IMG/VR virus record: IMGVR_UViG_3300003635_000001
Location: 46,712-110,711 of that record
DNA length: 64,000 bases
Direction: 5' to 3' (one strand)
Source: a virus
The position numbers and the translations under genes are program-made. The notes beneath the pieces are model-generated. The model was not told the DNA's origin. It was given only the letters and a program-made list of their open reading frames with translations, and made no database searches. Position 1 is the first letter of the stretch; every line of letters begins with the position of its first letter. This document shows positions 8,788 to 17,760 of the stretch, one piece after another.

Positions 8788-9777
8788 ATGACTAAACGCA
8801 TTGACCAATTCGTATCTGAAAACCGTGAAAGTGTCAAGCGGCTGGACTCCACATTCATTCCAATATCCGGTCAGCGGAGTTCCAACTACACGTTTAGCGG
8901 AAATCAGTTCGAGATTGTCACCTCGGTCAGAGTCTACACCCGCGACCTAAACGAGTCGCTAATCAGCGGCCACCCCAATGGAAGCCGTCATGGGTCAGGT
9001 CAGGGAGATTCCGGCGACTTTCGGGGTTCTTGGACACTGGTGGAAGACGTAGAAAACAGCGAAAAATTCGTCACTGACGGACGAAATATCGTAGCAGAAG
9101 GGCTTGCGGGTCAATCCGAAGCAGTTATCGGAAAAATCTCTGTTGGAAGTGGTACAACAGACGCCACTATCAATGACTCGTCTTTAGAAACACCAAGTGC
9201 GACTACGTTCGCATATCCGAATCCCGGTGATTCCAGCAACGAGTCAACTGCTGAAGGAATTTTCCTCTTCCAAGAATACGGAGATACTTTTTCGGAGTTC
9301 GGTGCTAAAAGTCGGGCTGGCGACCTATACAACCGTATTACGACGGATACGCTCAATCCGTCGAACGAAAAAGAACTCCGTGTCGAAATTGATTTCGAGG
9401 TGACAAACGACACGACAGGCACTTCGGTCATAACAGACGTTGGTCAAAATCGGGTAGCCGACTCCCTACGCGCTCTTGATACGGCTATTGGGCTGAACTC
9501 TATCGCATTTGGCACAGGAACAACCGAACCCACCGCGTCTGATACCGCACTGGAAAATGAAGTGTTTGAGAAAAACGCCCAACGACTACTCTCGTCTGAA
9601 ACAGTCACGGCCAACATGGTTGTTTTCCAACAACAGCCCTCTTCCCAGCCACACGATATTTCCGAGATAGGGGTATTCGACTCAAGTGGCAATATGCTTT
9701 GGCGAGCAACTGTAGACCCGTTCGAGAAAACCAGCAACGTAGAGTTTACGACGAACGTCTCGTTCCGAATTAGATAA
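8788..9777 (+). CDS. tail fibre / tail tip protein with duplicated fibre domain
   Basis: The ATG at 8788 gives 329 residues (a GTG at 8752 overlaps the previous gene). The sequence contains two copies of a phage fibre module: one with GKISVGSGTTDATINDSSLE and one with NSIAFGTGTTEPTASDTALE, each preceded by a helix (LAGQSEAVIG; VADSLRALDTAIG). Such GxGTTxATxxDxxLE modules are common in trimeric tail fibres. It is the last gene of the + strand tail operon and converges on the - strand gene that follows. Confidence 0.65.
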   Translation: MTKRIDQFVSENRESVKRLDSTFIPISGQRSSNYTFSGNQFEIVTSVRVYTRDLNESLISGHPNGSRHGSGQGDSGDFRGSWTLVEDVENSEKFVTDGRNIVAEGLAGQSEAVIGKISVGSGTTDATINDSSLETPSATTFAYPNPGDSSNESTAEGIFLFQEYGDTFSEFGAKSRAGDLYNRITTDTLNPSNEKELRVEIDFEVTNDTTGTSVITDVGQNRVADSLRALDTAIGLNSIAFGTGTTEPTASDTALENEVFEKNAQRLLSSETVTANMVVFQQQPSSQPHDISEIGVFDSSGNMLWRATVDPFEKTSNVEFTTNVSFRIR

Positions 9778-9785
9778 GAAAGCGG

Positions 9786-10691
9786 CTACCCTTCGAGGTC
9801 AACGTCGCCTTCGAGGTTCACGTCTTCACTGTCGCCTTCCGTCTTCGGAGAGTCCGTGTCACCGCCGTCAGACCCTTCCTCGGCGTCGGTCGCGTCTTCG
9901 CCACCTTCCTCGGGGTTGTAACCGTCAGCGTCCGTCGTCACACCGTCTTCGTTCGCCTTCCGAGCGACCATAGCACGTCGGGCCGCGTCAGTCGCAATCT
10001 TCTCCCGAACCGTGTTCAGCACGTCTCGGTCGATTGCCGACTCGCTGTAGATAGTGCGAACGAACTTCGTAATGTCACCGTAGACCTTCTCGAAGACCTG
10101 TTCTCGCACCGCGCTCGGACTCTTCGGGAGTTCACTTGCCTCTTCGACCAGCGAATCAACGCCAACGTCGTCAGAGGCTTCCTTGGCGAGCGTAGACGCT
10201 TGCTTACCGGGAGCGAGTTCCGACATGGGAACGTCGCGCTCGAAGCGCTCGCGGACGCCTTCAGTCCCCTTCTGAATGGCGTCGTGGGTACGGTCGCCGC
10301 TGGACTCTTCGCGGAGTCCAACTTCAACGTCGCCATGACGAGCGTCCTTGATTAGTTCGCGCATGGCTTCGTCGTCTTCGTCTTCAAGGTCGATACCGAG
10401 ACGTGCGATACCAGTTCGCTTGATTACCTCGCCGTCAGTCGTGGGGTCGTCCACCGTCACGCCTTCCACAGAGCCGTCAGATTCGTCCGTGTCGGATTTC
10501 TCCACCTCGTCGGACTCACCGCCCTCGCCAGTAACTCCGACTGACTCACGGTACTGCTGGACAGCCTCATTGGTACTTTCCTTGCGTTGCTTGACCAGTT
10601 CATCGAAGGACGCTTCGTCTACTTCCACGTCTTCGAGTTCAACGTCTTCAATCCCGTCAGTGGTATTGAAGTGTGTTTTGTCGCTACTCAT
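9786..10691 (-). CDS. acidic protein of unknown function
   Basis: A 301-residue, highly acidic protein. Both ends look disordered (runs of Asp, Glu, Gly, Ser, Thr) and flank a helical centre (about residues 90-245) with VRERFERDVPMSELAPG and VFEKVYGDITKFVRTIYSE. It is transcribed towards the tail operon, with only 8 bases between the converging stops. I do not recognise it. Its length and charge would suit a scaffold-like or DNA-mimic role, but nothing proves either. Confidence 0.8.
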   Translation of the reverse strand: MSSDKTHFNTTDGIEDVELEDVEVDEASFDELVKQRKESTNEAVQQYRESVGVTGEGGESDEVEKSDTDESDGSVEGVTVDDPTTDGEVIKRTGIARLGIDLEDEDDEAMRELIKDARHGDVEVGLREESSGDRTHDAIQKGTEGVRERFERDVPMSELAPGKQASTLAKEASDDVGVDSLVEEASELPKSPSAVREQVFEKVYGDITKFVRTIYSESAIDRDVLNTVREKIATDAARRAMVARKANEDGVTTDADGYNPEEGGEDATDAEEGSDGGDTDSPKTEGDSEDVNLEGDVDLEG

Positions 10692-10745
10692 ACTCTATGA
10701 TAAGGTTATTGTGAGCGCCATATAATTCTTCGCTCGTAAAACGGC

Positions 10746-11078
10746 TTAAGTCGCCTCTTCAGCCCACGAAAGGTAGTCCTGAAACCACGGTCTGACAACG
10801 AGTACAGGACATTTCTTTGGCGGATTGCTGATACGTAATTCTTCGATTTCCGACCGTGGCAACCCCAGCACGCCAATAGGGGTATTACTTGACGCGGCTA
10901 CCTCGAAGTGATACTCGTCCACCTTGACCATTATATCGTCTTCCTGCTCCCCGGTCGGATACAGTTCCCACTGTAGTTCGAGGAACGTTTGTTCGTTGAC
11001 AACTGGTTCGTTCTCTCTCACTGTTTCAACCTGAAACTCGGATAACAGGTAGCCGTTATTCCACGGTTCGAGGTGCAT
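10746..11078 (-). CDS. small unknown protein
   Basis: A 110-residue protein with an aromatic-rich N-terminus (MHLEPWNNGYLLSEF) and a mixed alpha/beta pattern. The segment TFLELQWELYPTGEQEDD followed by MVKVDEYHFEVA suggests a beta-sheet core. A palindrome copy (CAATA-GGGG-TATTA, 10875-10888) is embedded in the coding sequence and another (11083-11096) lies just upstream of the start, in the promoter position. No family is recognised. Confidence 0.7.
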   Translation of the reverse strand: MHLEPWNNGYLLSEFQVETVRENEPVVNEQTFLELQWELYPTGEQEDDIMVKVDEYHFEVAASSNTPIGVLGLPRSEIEELRISNPPKKCPVLVVRPWFQDYLSWAEEAT

Positions 11079-11096
11079 TCGTTATTACCCATACTG

Positions 11097-11356
11097 TGAG
11101 AGGCACTATGCCACTATGTACCTTGGGTCGCCTGTCCCTTATCATAATAACTTTATAGTAGTATAGTATAATTGCTGTTGCTGTAGCGGGGCGGTTCTAA
11201 TATACAGTAGGCCCTATAGTATATACTATATTATATATTATATACGATAATACAACCAATAACAGTTGATACTACGATATACAACCACTATAGGTTGAAC
11301 AGCACAGCAACCGCTACCGCAAGAGTACAAACGATAATTATGGCTAAAAACAGAGC
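11097..11356. other. AT-rich intergenic block, origin candidate
   Basis: This 260-bp stretch between two - strand genes is far richer in A/T than its surroundings and is built from TATA-type tracts. It contains a perfect 16-bp palindrome (TATAGTATATACTATA, 11215-11230) followed by further ATATTATATA runs. No plausible gene is present. It carries the promoter for the gene ending at 10746, but its length and composition go beyond a promoter; a DNA-unwinding element or origin next to radA is a reasonable guess. Confidence 0.5.
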
Positions 11357-12262
11357 CTATACGTCTTTCATGGACTCAAGGCCAGTTCCAGTGATATTGA
11401 CGTGGAACTCAATATCACCCACTTCCGGGTGGTTGGTGATATTAGCCTTACTGAACGAACCTTGGGCGTTCTTCATTTTCAGGAAGTAGTTGACCGAGTG
11501 GTGGAACAGCGACCCGCCGTAGGTATTGTTCGCGCCACCGTAGGCCGAAGGGTTCCCGTAGACCTGTGCGGTCATGAGAACCGGCACTTCCAGATACTCG
11601 GCCATTTGCTCAATCTTCTGTAGGTGACGACCCATAATCTTCGAGCGGGTCTGTAGGTCGCCACGGTTCTCGAACTCGTCCGATAGGCGGAAGCGTGCGG
11701 TGAACGAGTCGATAACGACGAGGGCGCAATCCTCGAAGTGTTCGCTCACCTTGCCGTAGGCCATTTCTTGCTGTTCAAGGTCGTATGCCTTGACACGATG
11801 AATCAGGTTTAACGTATTTTCGTCATTCGCCATACTCTGTAACCGAGACGGGCTGTATCGGTTTCGCTCCGTTTCAATGTAGACAACGGGCTGTCCAGTG
11901 GCTTCGGCGGCGGCGACGAGAGCCTGAAACGTGACCTGTGTCTTCCCCGCACCGGACTCACCAGAGATAGCGACGACGTTGCCCTGTTGCCAGCCACCGT
12001 CAATCGTTTCGTCCAGCACGTCCATGCCCGTGGTGATATTGTCTTTTGATTCGTACTCTTCGACTACTTCGTCCCCAGTCTGGACGATTACGGCGTTCTG
12101 TTTCGCACGCCGGATGATTTTGTCAGCCTTGTTGTCCGACATACCCTCGTCCGACAGGTGTTCGACTGTCGTCTGTGCGAGTTCGTCTACGCTGGATATG
12201 CCAGCCGATTCGAGTCGTTCTTCGGTGACGCCGCCGACACCTTTCAAATCTCCGAGTTCCAT
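11357..12262 (-). CDS. radA: RadA/RadB-like recombinase
   Basis: With the start at 12262 the protein has 301 residues. It opens with a helix-hairpin-helix domain (LGDLKGVGGVTEERLESAGI), as in archaeal RadA, followed by the RecA-type ATPase core with Walker A GESGAGKT (residues 101-108) and Walker B ALVVID (180-185). Loop residues TETERNRYSPSRL-like and the QVYGNPSAYGG segment agree with RadA/Rad51. An upstream ATG at 12310 would add 16 atypical residues. It would catalyse strand exchange during repair or recombination-dependent replication. It is divergent from the replication operon, sharing a 173-bp promoter region. Confidence 0.9.
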   Translation of the reverse strand: MELGDLKGVGGVTEERLESAGISSVDELAQTTVEHLSDEGMSDNKADKIIRRAKQNAVIVQTGDEVVEEYESKDNITTGMDVLDETIDGGWQQGNVVAISGESGAGKTQVTFQALVAAAEATGQPVVYIETERNRYSPSRLQSMANDENTLNLIHRVKAYDLEQQEMAYGKVSEHFEDCALVVIDSFTARFRLSDEFENRGDLQTRSKIMGRHLQKIEQMAEYLEVPVLMTAQVYGNPSAYGGANNTYGGSLFHHSVNYFLKMKNAQGSFSKANITNHPEVGDIEFHVNITGTGLESMKDV

Positions 12263-12435
12263 ACATCCGTGATTCGGCTTCGAGCGGGTTAGTTCTTTGG
12301 ATGAAATCACGACAGTAGGGATAATGATAGCGAGAGACGGGTAAACTCGGGTTTACGAACTGGCGTCGATTGAATCTATGAATAATCCCATCCGAAAACA
12401 CTATATGCCTACGTGGAATACATGGAAACGCGACA
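12263..12435. promoter_or_regulatory. divergent promoter region between radA and the replication operon
   Basis: The gap separates a - strand and a + strand operon. It holds a palindrome copy CAGTA-GGGA-TAATG at 12313-12326 and a TATA-like CACTATATG near 12399-12407, about 30 bases before the + strand start. This suggests shared control of recombination and early replication genes. Confidence 0.5.
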
Positions 12436-13413
12436 ATGGACGAAGACCAAATTGAAGAACGGCTCGCGGCTTTCGTAGAGGGAACGAACAACGACTTGGA
12501 CTGGGCGTGGGAAGTGTACCACAACAAACTCGAACTCGCCAAAGAGCGAGCGGGAGAAGGCGTGGGCGAAGAGACGCTGGCCCCGGCGGCTATCCAAATG
12601 GTTCGCGGCGAACTCGTCAAGGGTTCCCGCACGGGTGGCCCCGTGGAAGAGGTGAACATCCTCTCTATCGGTCAGAGTGGTGTTCAGTCGTGGAACGACG
12701 GCGACGGTGGCAAGAAGGACGTGCTGATTGCCTACGGCGTCGTGAACCCGGAAGACGACCCAGCAGGACTCGGCGTCTTCATTTGCGATTCGGCTGACGG
12801 CGTGGACGTTTACAACTGGAAGGACAAGTTCGGCACGCTTGACACCCTGACGGGGTACTTCCAAGTGGACGAGAGTGACGAACTCTCGAACGTCTACGTT
12901 CTCCGCACGTCGGACGACGCACGCGTGGAAGTTGACGAAGACGACGACATGAGTATGGCGGACAAGCGAGACTACCTTCACAACTTCGTGGACGACAAAG
13001 CGGAAATCGCCACGATTGCGAACTCGCTGTCTGTCACCAACTCTGACGGCTACGCCGCCGAGTTCGGTGCGGACGTGAAGCGTATGGTCGTGACTGTCGT
13101 GGACTGGTACGCGGGTGACGGGTTCAACACCTACACGGTGCTGGACGACTCCGTTGTGGACGCCGCTGAACTCGGTGACGACGTGGTATCCGACCGTGGC
13201 CGCACGCCGGGTATGACTATCTGGTGTCCTGACGAGTTCTTCAAGTACGGGAACGACTCGCAACTCGAAATCTACGGGACGATTACCCGTGGCGACGACG
13301 GTCAGATTTCGATGAACGCGTGCGGCGTCTTCCCGCTCATTCCGTTCGACCAAGACGAACAGACCAGCGGTGACAGTACCACCGAGAGCAACGTCAGCGA
13401 ACAGAGTATCTAA
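12436..13413 (+). CDS. candidate ssDNA-binding protein of the replication operon
   Basis: A 325-residue acidic protein, first in the replication operon and directly before a Sak4-like ATPase. The middle region has several strand-rich blocks (VEEVNILSIGQSGVQSWNDG, KKDVLIAYGVVNP, MTIWCPDEFFKYGNDSQLEIYGTITR) compatible with one or two OB folds. Phage Sak4 recombinases are commonly paired with an SSB, so an RPA/SSB role is a reasonable inference. I see no zinc-finger cysteines and no diagnostic motif, so the function is unproven. Confidence 0.45.
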   Translation: MDEDQIEERLAAFVEGTNNDLDWAWEVYHNKLELAKERAGEGVGEETLAPAAIQMVRGELVKGSRTGGPVEEVNILSIGQSGVQSWNDGDGGKKDVLIAYGVVNPEDDPAGLGVFICDSADGVDVYNWKDKFGTLDTLTGYFQVDESDELSNVYVLRTSDDARVEVDEDDDMSMADKRDYLHNFVDDKAEIATIANSLSVTNSDGYAAEFGADVKRMVVTVVDWYAGDGFNTYTVLDDSVVDAAELGDDVVSDRGRTPGMTIWCPDEFFKYGNDSQLEIYGTITRGDDGQISMNACGVFPLIPFDQDEQTSGDSTTESNVSEQSI

Positions 13414-13415
13414 TC

Positions 13416-14885
13416 ATGGCGGACTGGATGGAACAACAGATTTCCGACGCGGACGACTCGGACGACGCTGACGATACCAGCGTCGAAGCGAAAGGTAACG
13501 AAGAGTTCGCCAGTCAGATTCGGACGATGGTAGCGACCGGGAGTGTCGAAAAACTCTCCGTCTCGCTCCTTCGTGACCGACTGGACGAGGTGGACGACGT
13601 GGAAGCCCTCGAAGCAGGGCTGGAAAACGACACGCGAGAAGAGGCACAGGAAGAGTACGAAGACCGACTGGTCGAAATCGGTGAATACGACTACACCGAC
13701 CCGGACGAACCCGAGGAAGAGTCCGAAGCGGCTGACGCCGATACCGAGGAAGACGAGTCCACCGACGCATTCCCCGGTAGCGACGACTCCGAGGAAGACG
13801 AAGAGGAACCGACGCCCGGAGTGGACGAGTGTGTTCACTGTGGCGCGTCCATCGAAGACGGTCACTGTCCCGAGTGCGACGGGGACGAGGATTCGGAAGA
13901 ATCTGCTGATAACCCTATCGACACCGAGGGAGAACCCGAACCGGAACCCGAGACGCCGGAAACGACCGAGACGCCTGACCCCGAACCCGAGACGGGTGAC
14001 GCGGTGGGTGACGGTGGCTCTTCGGCTGTCGAAGTGGACGTGAAGAGTATCGCGCCCGACGTGATTACGGCTGACGACGCCGCCGAGCGCGACCCGCGAT
14101 ACACCATGCTGGTGTGGGCCGACCCCGGTCAGGGGAAGACGCACTTCGCGTGTACCAGCCCGGAACCGGTCGTTATCATCGACACCGAGGGGAAGGCTGA
14201 CCAAGTGGCCCGGAAGTTCAAGGGCGAGGGTGAAGTGCCGCAATCGCCGTTCATCTTCCAGCCGACGAACTACGACGAAGCCGTTGAAGCGCTGGACTCC
14301 GCGCTGGACATTCTGGACGAGTACCGCAACAAGGCCGGTCTGACCGGCACGCTCGTCGTGGACAGTATGTCCGTCATGTGGGGCTGGTCGCAACAGAAAT
14401 ACGTCGAAAAGTTCTACCCCGGCAAGGACGCGAGCGAGGTAGAGTTCAGTTCGGCGTTCGGTGGCGGCCAGTCTGACTGGAAGCAAATCAAGCGCTACCA
14501 CAACGTCAAGTTCCGTCAGGTCATGCTGGACTCCCCGTACCACCTCGTATGGACGGCCATGCGAGAAGACGACTACGAGGAAGCCATGAAGGGCAATCAG
14601 GACGCGGACAAGCCCGCTGGCGAGAAAGAGAACGCCTACAAGGTAGACGAAGTTCTCCGTATCGAAGAGGGTGAAGACGGCGCTCCGGTCGGCGTGCTGA
14701 ACAAGTCCGGCAAGGTCAAGCACCGGTACAGTGGACTCCGCTACCCGACGTTCGACAAGCACCAAGACCTTGTGAACGGCATTCTCGAAGCCGAGAATGG
14801 TGGTCGGTCTATGAGCGCCCTCGCCGGTGCGAAGGGTGTGAGTATCCACGAAGGGAACCCCAAGTTCCAGAAAGACGACGAGTGA
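13416..14885 (+). CDS. Sak4-like RecA-family ATPase with zinc ribbon
   Basis: A 489-residue protein in two parts. The first ~215 residues are acidic and include a zinc ribbon CVHCGASIEDGHCPEC (from about residue 139). The second part is an AAA_24/Sak4-type ATPase with Walker A DPGQGKTHF (from residue 236), a following VVIIDTEGKAD strand-loop, Walker B-like GTLVVDSMSVMW and sensor region PYHLVWTAMRE. Sak4 proteins are single-strand annealing recombinases distantly related to Rad51. The long acidic zinc-containing N-terminal extension is unusual. It sits between the SSB candidate and a small DNA-binding-like gene. Confidence 0.75.
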   Translation: MADWMEQQISDADDSDDADDTSVEAKGNEEFASQIRTMVATGSVEKLSVSLLRDRLDEVDDVEALEAGLENDTREEAQEEYEDRLVEIGEYDYTDPDEPEEESEAADADTEEDESTDAFPGSDDSEEDEEEPTPGVDECVHCGASIEDGHCPECDGDEDSEESADNPIDTEGEPEPEPETPETTETPDPEPETGDAVGDGGSSAVEVDVKSIAPDVITADDAAERDPRYTMLVWADPGQGKTHFACTSPEPVVIIDTEGKADQVARKFKGEGEVPQSPFIFQPTNYDEAVEALDSALDILDEYRNKAGLTGTLVVDSMSVMWGWSQQKYVEKFYPGKDASEVEFSSAFGGGQSDWKQIKRYHNVKFRQVMLDSPYHLVWTAMREDDYEEAMKGNQDADKPAGEKENAYKVDEVLRIEEGEDGAPVGVLNKSGKVKHRYSGLRYPTFDKHQDLVNGILEAENGGRSMSALAGAKGVSIHEGNPKFQKDDE

Positions 14886-14889
14886 ACTC

Positions 14890-15240
14890 ATGGACGAAAG
14901 AGTTCGCGTAACGGAATCTTCCCGCTCTCGCTTGAACGAACTCAAGCAAGGGGGTCAGACCCACTCCGACGTGCTGGGTAGGATTCTCCCCGAAGAGGCC
15001 GACGAACGGCTTGAGAACGAAGAGAAGGTTTCGATTGGCGTCACCCCGGAAATCCATGACCGGATTTTCGCACTGGCTGGCGACGGCGTTCCGGCGTATA
15101 GAGTAGTCGAATACTACCTCTACCGAGAGCAAATGAAGCAGGTCGTCTCGGCTGACGAGTTGCTTGACACGCTCTACAATAGGGGTACTGGCATGGTCGA
15201 AGAGCGGTACATCGAAGACACGGAAACTGAAAATGAGTGA
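14890..15240 (+). CDS. small antitoxin-like / DNA-binding protein
   Basis: A 116-residue protein beginning DERVRVTESSRSRLNELKQG followed by QTHSDVLGRILPE. This strand-helix-helix pattern is close to VapB/RHH-like proteins (RVxxxxxxRLxELKxxGxxxxDVIxxxL). A second helical region (PEIHDRIFALAGDG, then AYRVVEYYLYREQMKQ) resembles another copy. It could be an operon regulator or a recombination accessory. No toxin partner is adjacent. It overlaps the PCNA gene by 8 bases. A palindrome copy (15177-15190) is embedded near its 3' end. Confidence 0.6.
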   Translation: MDERVRVTESSRSRLNELKQGGQTHSDVLGRILPEEADERLENEEKVSIGVTPEIHDRIFALAGDGVPAYRVVEYYLYREQMKQVVSADELLDTLYNRGTGMVEERYIEDTETENE

Positions 15241-16141
15241 ACAAGAACTCGGTACGATTCGCGGCCCCTCGCAACGCATTCGGGAGATTATCACGCACAC
15301 GGCGCTGGCTGGTCGGGGCGACCCCTTCCACAGCGACGTATATCTCTCCGTCACGCCCGGTCAGGTGGACACGGTTGTTGCCAGCGACGGTAACACTCTG
15401 TTGACCTACTGTACGTTCACCGACGACGCGCTGTCGGAGATTGACGTAACTGAAGACGACGCGGACTCGGCACAGGCAATCGTCAACGTGGCGGATTTCC
15501 TGAACTACCTCGATTTCGCGTCTGACGGCGGTGAAGTGGAACTCGCCTTCCGGGGCGAACCCGACAGTAAACTCGCGTCCGTGCTGGAAGTGACCGGGGC
15601 GCTGAACACCCGCGTCATGCTCCCGGCCAGCGAGTCGATTCTGGACGACGTACCGGTCAACGCCATGTTCGACCGGTTTGACGACGAGAACAATTTCCAA
15701 GGCAAGAGCGGGGCGTTGGAAACGAACATCGAAACCGACGTGGAACAGATTCAGCGGCTAATCGAAATCGTCAACTACGACTCCGAGACAGAGTTCTTCC
15801 CGATTACGGTCGAAGAGGTAGATTCGGCTACTGTTGAAGGGGAGAATGTCGAAGCGGAAGTAGAAGGTGAAGGTGAAGAGTTCGACGGGAGTGGCGAGTA
15901 CGAGTTCGCGCTGGACATTGGCCGTGACACCGGTCGGAACGCTGTGTGGGGTGAAATGAGCGCCACGTCAGTTACGTCCGACTCCGAGGTTCACAACAAC
16001 TACCACCAAGGATTCGAGCCTGTCTTCGACACGCTCGGCGGCGACGTTCGACTACAGACCGCTTCCGGGGGCGCTCCCCTTGCTGTGGTTCAGGAACGTG
16101 ACGGAGTAACCCTTCGCCACGTTATCGCCAACGTGTCGTAG
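15233..16141 (+). CDS. pcn: PCNA-like sliding clamp
   Basis: Starting at ATG 15233, just inside the preceding gene, the protein has 302 residues, longer than the usual ~250. The start SQRIREIITHTALAGRG, the centre FLNYLDFASDGGEVELAF and the end EPVFDTLGGDVRLQTASGGAPLAVVQE follow the two-domain clamp pattern. A Glu/Val-rich insertion (about residues 195-225, EEVDSATVEGENVEAEVEGE) explains the extra length. It would tether polymerase B and be loaded by the two RFC proteins encoded at 17.8 and 32.2 kb. It is divergent, but context makes the assignment strong. Confidence 0.75.
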   Translation: MSEQELGTIRGPSQRIREIITHTALAGRGDPFHSDVYLSVTPGQVDTVVASDGNTLLTYCTFTDDALSEIDVTEDDADSAQAIVNVADFLNYLDFASDGGEVELAFRGEPDSKLASVLEVTGALNTRVMLPASESILDDVPVNAMFDRFDDENNFQGKSGALETNIETDVEQIQRLIEIVNYDSETEFFPITVEEVDSATVEGENVEAEVEGEGEEFDGSGEYEFALDIGRDTGRNAVWGEMSATSVTSDSEVHNNYHQGFEPVFDTLGGDVRLQTASGGAPLAVVQERDGVTLRHVIANVS

Positions 16142-16213
16142 AACTGACTCTCACACTTTAATAAGGTGATACGCAATATTCACATACGATTAAACTGACC
16201 GAATTGACACACA
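16142..16213 (+). promoter_or_regulatory. promoter region before the primase gene
   Basis: This 72-bp gap contains TTTAATAAGG (about 16156-16165) and GATTAAAC (about 16188-16195), the second about 20-25 bases before the primase ATG, compatible with an archaeal TATA box and a short leader. It marks a separate transcription unit inside the replication region. Confidence 0.45.
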
Positions 16214-17413
16214 ATGGACAAAGCAACTAACGCGCTCTTCGGAACGTTCCCGAGAGCGGTCGGTGTAACGCAAGATTTCGGGGGGCTACGACAGTTCGTT
16301 GTTCACTCCGCCGGAGAGTTCGACGTGTTCACCGACGCCGTAAACGGTTCGAGAAATGCCTACGCGTCCGTGTCATGGCGTCCAATCGGGGGTAACATCA
16401 AACTGGACAAAGTGACGCTTGATTTTGACACGCCAGCGAAACCGGACTGGCCTATGTTCGAGGGCGAGAAGCCCCCGGACGACGAGATTGTGGCGCGTAT
16501 GCGGAGTGACGACCGAATAGCCAACGACGTGCTGGGAGAGGTGTTTCAGGACGCCAGCGAGTTGGCCCAACGTGCGATAGAAGACGAGGTTCCCCTGATA
16601 GGGGTATTCTCGGGAATGGGTATGCACGTTCACCTACTGTACGAAGAGACGAACGAAGACCTGAAAAAGAAACTCGGCACGACCGCCCGGAAGTACGTGG
16701 GCGACCTGAACCTCGGGACGGCTGACCCGAAAGTCGGGCTGAACGGCGACCAGAAGAAAATCGTCCGTATCCCGAACATCGAACGAATCGAAATCACCAA
16801 CGGCGGTGCGAACGTGCGGCCATGCTCGGTGTTTACGATTCCGCTGACGCGGAAAGAGTTAGCGGACGGTATCTCCCCGAGTGAAGCGCTCGAAATGGCG
16901 CGGACGGAGCGAGATATAGACCCGGACATAGGTGAAGACGAGCGCCCGGAAATGGAAATCCACGACCACTACGTTACGGATTTCTCGGAAGAACAGCAGG
17001 CGGAACAGCAGGAAGTGGGCGACTCCGTACTTGGTGACGGTGACGACGACACCCTGCTTGAGTTCTTCCTACAGGAATGGCTGAAAATGCCCTGTATGTA
17101 CGAGCGCGTTCAGCAACCGGAACCCGACCACCGGATTCGACAGAACTTCGCCGTGTTGATGTTCAATCTCGGGTTCTCGAAAGAGGAACTACACGAAATC
17201 ATTCAGCGAATCGGCTGGGTTGATTACGACTATGAGACAAGCAAGCACCAAATCGACCAAATCTACCGCCGGGGGTACTCCGACATGACGTGCGCGAGCA
17301 TTCGTCGGAAGGGCCTCTGTACGGTGGACGAAGACGGTAAAGACCCACAAGTAGACGACGCGGAACAGTGTCCGACGTTCGGTTGGTCGGGGGGAAAGGT
17401 GGAATGGAAATGA
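16214..17413 (+). CDS. archaeo-eukaryotic primase, PriS-like core with PriL-like Fe-S end
   Basis: A 399-residue protein. The N-terminal half has the AEP catalytic signature: LDFD at residues 69-72 and FSGMGMHVH at 132-140, corresponding to the hhhDhD and sGxxxHhh motifs that bind metal and nucleotide. The C-terminal quarter is helical and has four cysteines spaced like an Fe-S domain (MPCMYERV, then MTCASIRRKGLC, then EQCPTF), as in PriL or in helicase-linked PriCT domains. So one polypeptide seems to combine catalytic and Fe-S regulatory domains. It overlaps the next gene by ATGA. Confidence 0.82.
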   Translation: MDKATNALFGTFPRAVGVTQDFGGLRQFVVHSAGEFDVFTDAVNGSRNAYASVSWRPIGGNIKLDKVTLDFDTPAKPDWPMFEGEKPPDDEIVARMRSDDRIANDVLGEVFQDASELAQRAIEDEVPLIGVFSGMGMHVHLLYEETNEDLKKKLGTTARKYVGDLNLGTADPKVGLNGDQKKIVRIPNIERIEITNGGANVRPCSVFTIPLTRKELADGISPSEALEMARTERDIDPDIGEDERPEMEIHDHYVTDFSEEQQAEQQEVGDSVLGDGDDDTLLEFFLQEWLKMPCMYERVQQPEPDHRIRQNFAVLMFNLGFSKEELHEIIQRIGWVDYDYETSKHQIDQIYRRGYSDMTCASIRRKGLCTVDEDGKDPQVDDAEQCPTFGWSGGKVEWK

Positions 17414-17700
17414 GTTCGACCGCCTGTCCCTGCTGTGGACGCCCGGCGAAGACGGGTCAAGCAACCTTGACCGACCACGAAATCGACCGACTCCCGATGG
17501 GGAATCAGAACACGAAGTGGAACGTCGTCCGCTGGCAAGCGGTCAAGGGCGCGGCCATGTACTACGAGGTTCCCGACTGGACGAGTAAAGTGGACGCGTC
17601 TCTGGACTACACAGAGAATATCGCTCTCATGGCGGAGTACGGAACCAACGTCGAAGCGAACGGCGGGAAGACCATGCGAGAAATGGAACCGCACCGCTGA
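17410..17700 (+). CDS. small zinc-binding protein downstream of primase
   Basis: A 96-residue protein starting at the ATGA overlap with the primase gene. The N-terminus carries CPCCGR, half of a zinc-knuckle, followed by a basic-aromatic region (NTKWNVVRWQAVKGAAMYYEVPDW). Only two Cys pair within the visible motif, so metal binding may need a partner. Translational coupling to primase suggests a replication accessory. Confidence 0.65.
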   Translation: MSSTACPCCGRPAKTGQATLTDHEIDRLPMGNQNTKWNVVRWQAVKGAAMYYEVPDWTSKVDASLDYTENIALMAEYGTNVEANGGKTMREMEPHR

Positions 17701-17744
17701 TATGGGTACTGGCGAACTATCACCCGAAGACATTAAGTCAGTAG

Positions 17745-17760
17745 ACTATAAAACTATAAT
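17745..17760 (+). promoter_or_regulatory. TATA-box promoter of the RFC small subunit gene
   Basis: ACTATAAAACTATAAT lies 10-25 bases before the ATG at 17770. The spacing is that of a haloarchaeal TATA box driving a nearly leaderless transcript. Confidence 0.6.

Noticed and set aside
12409-14945. Long - strand frames opposite the replication genes (314 and 511 codons)
   Set aside because: They mirror + strand genes that have strong motifs; products are Val/Arg/His-rich, the usual antisense artefact of GC-biased codons.
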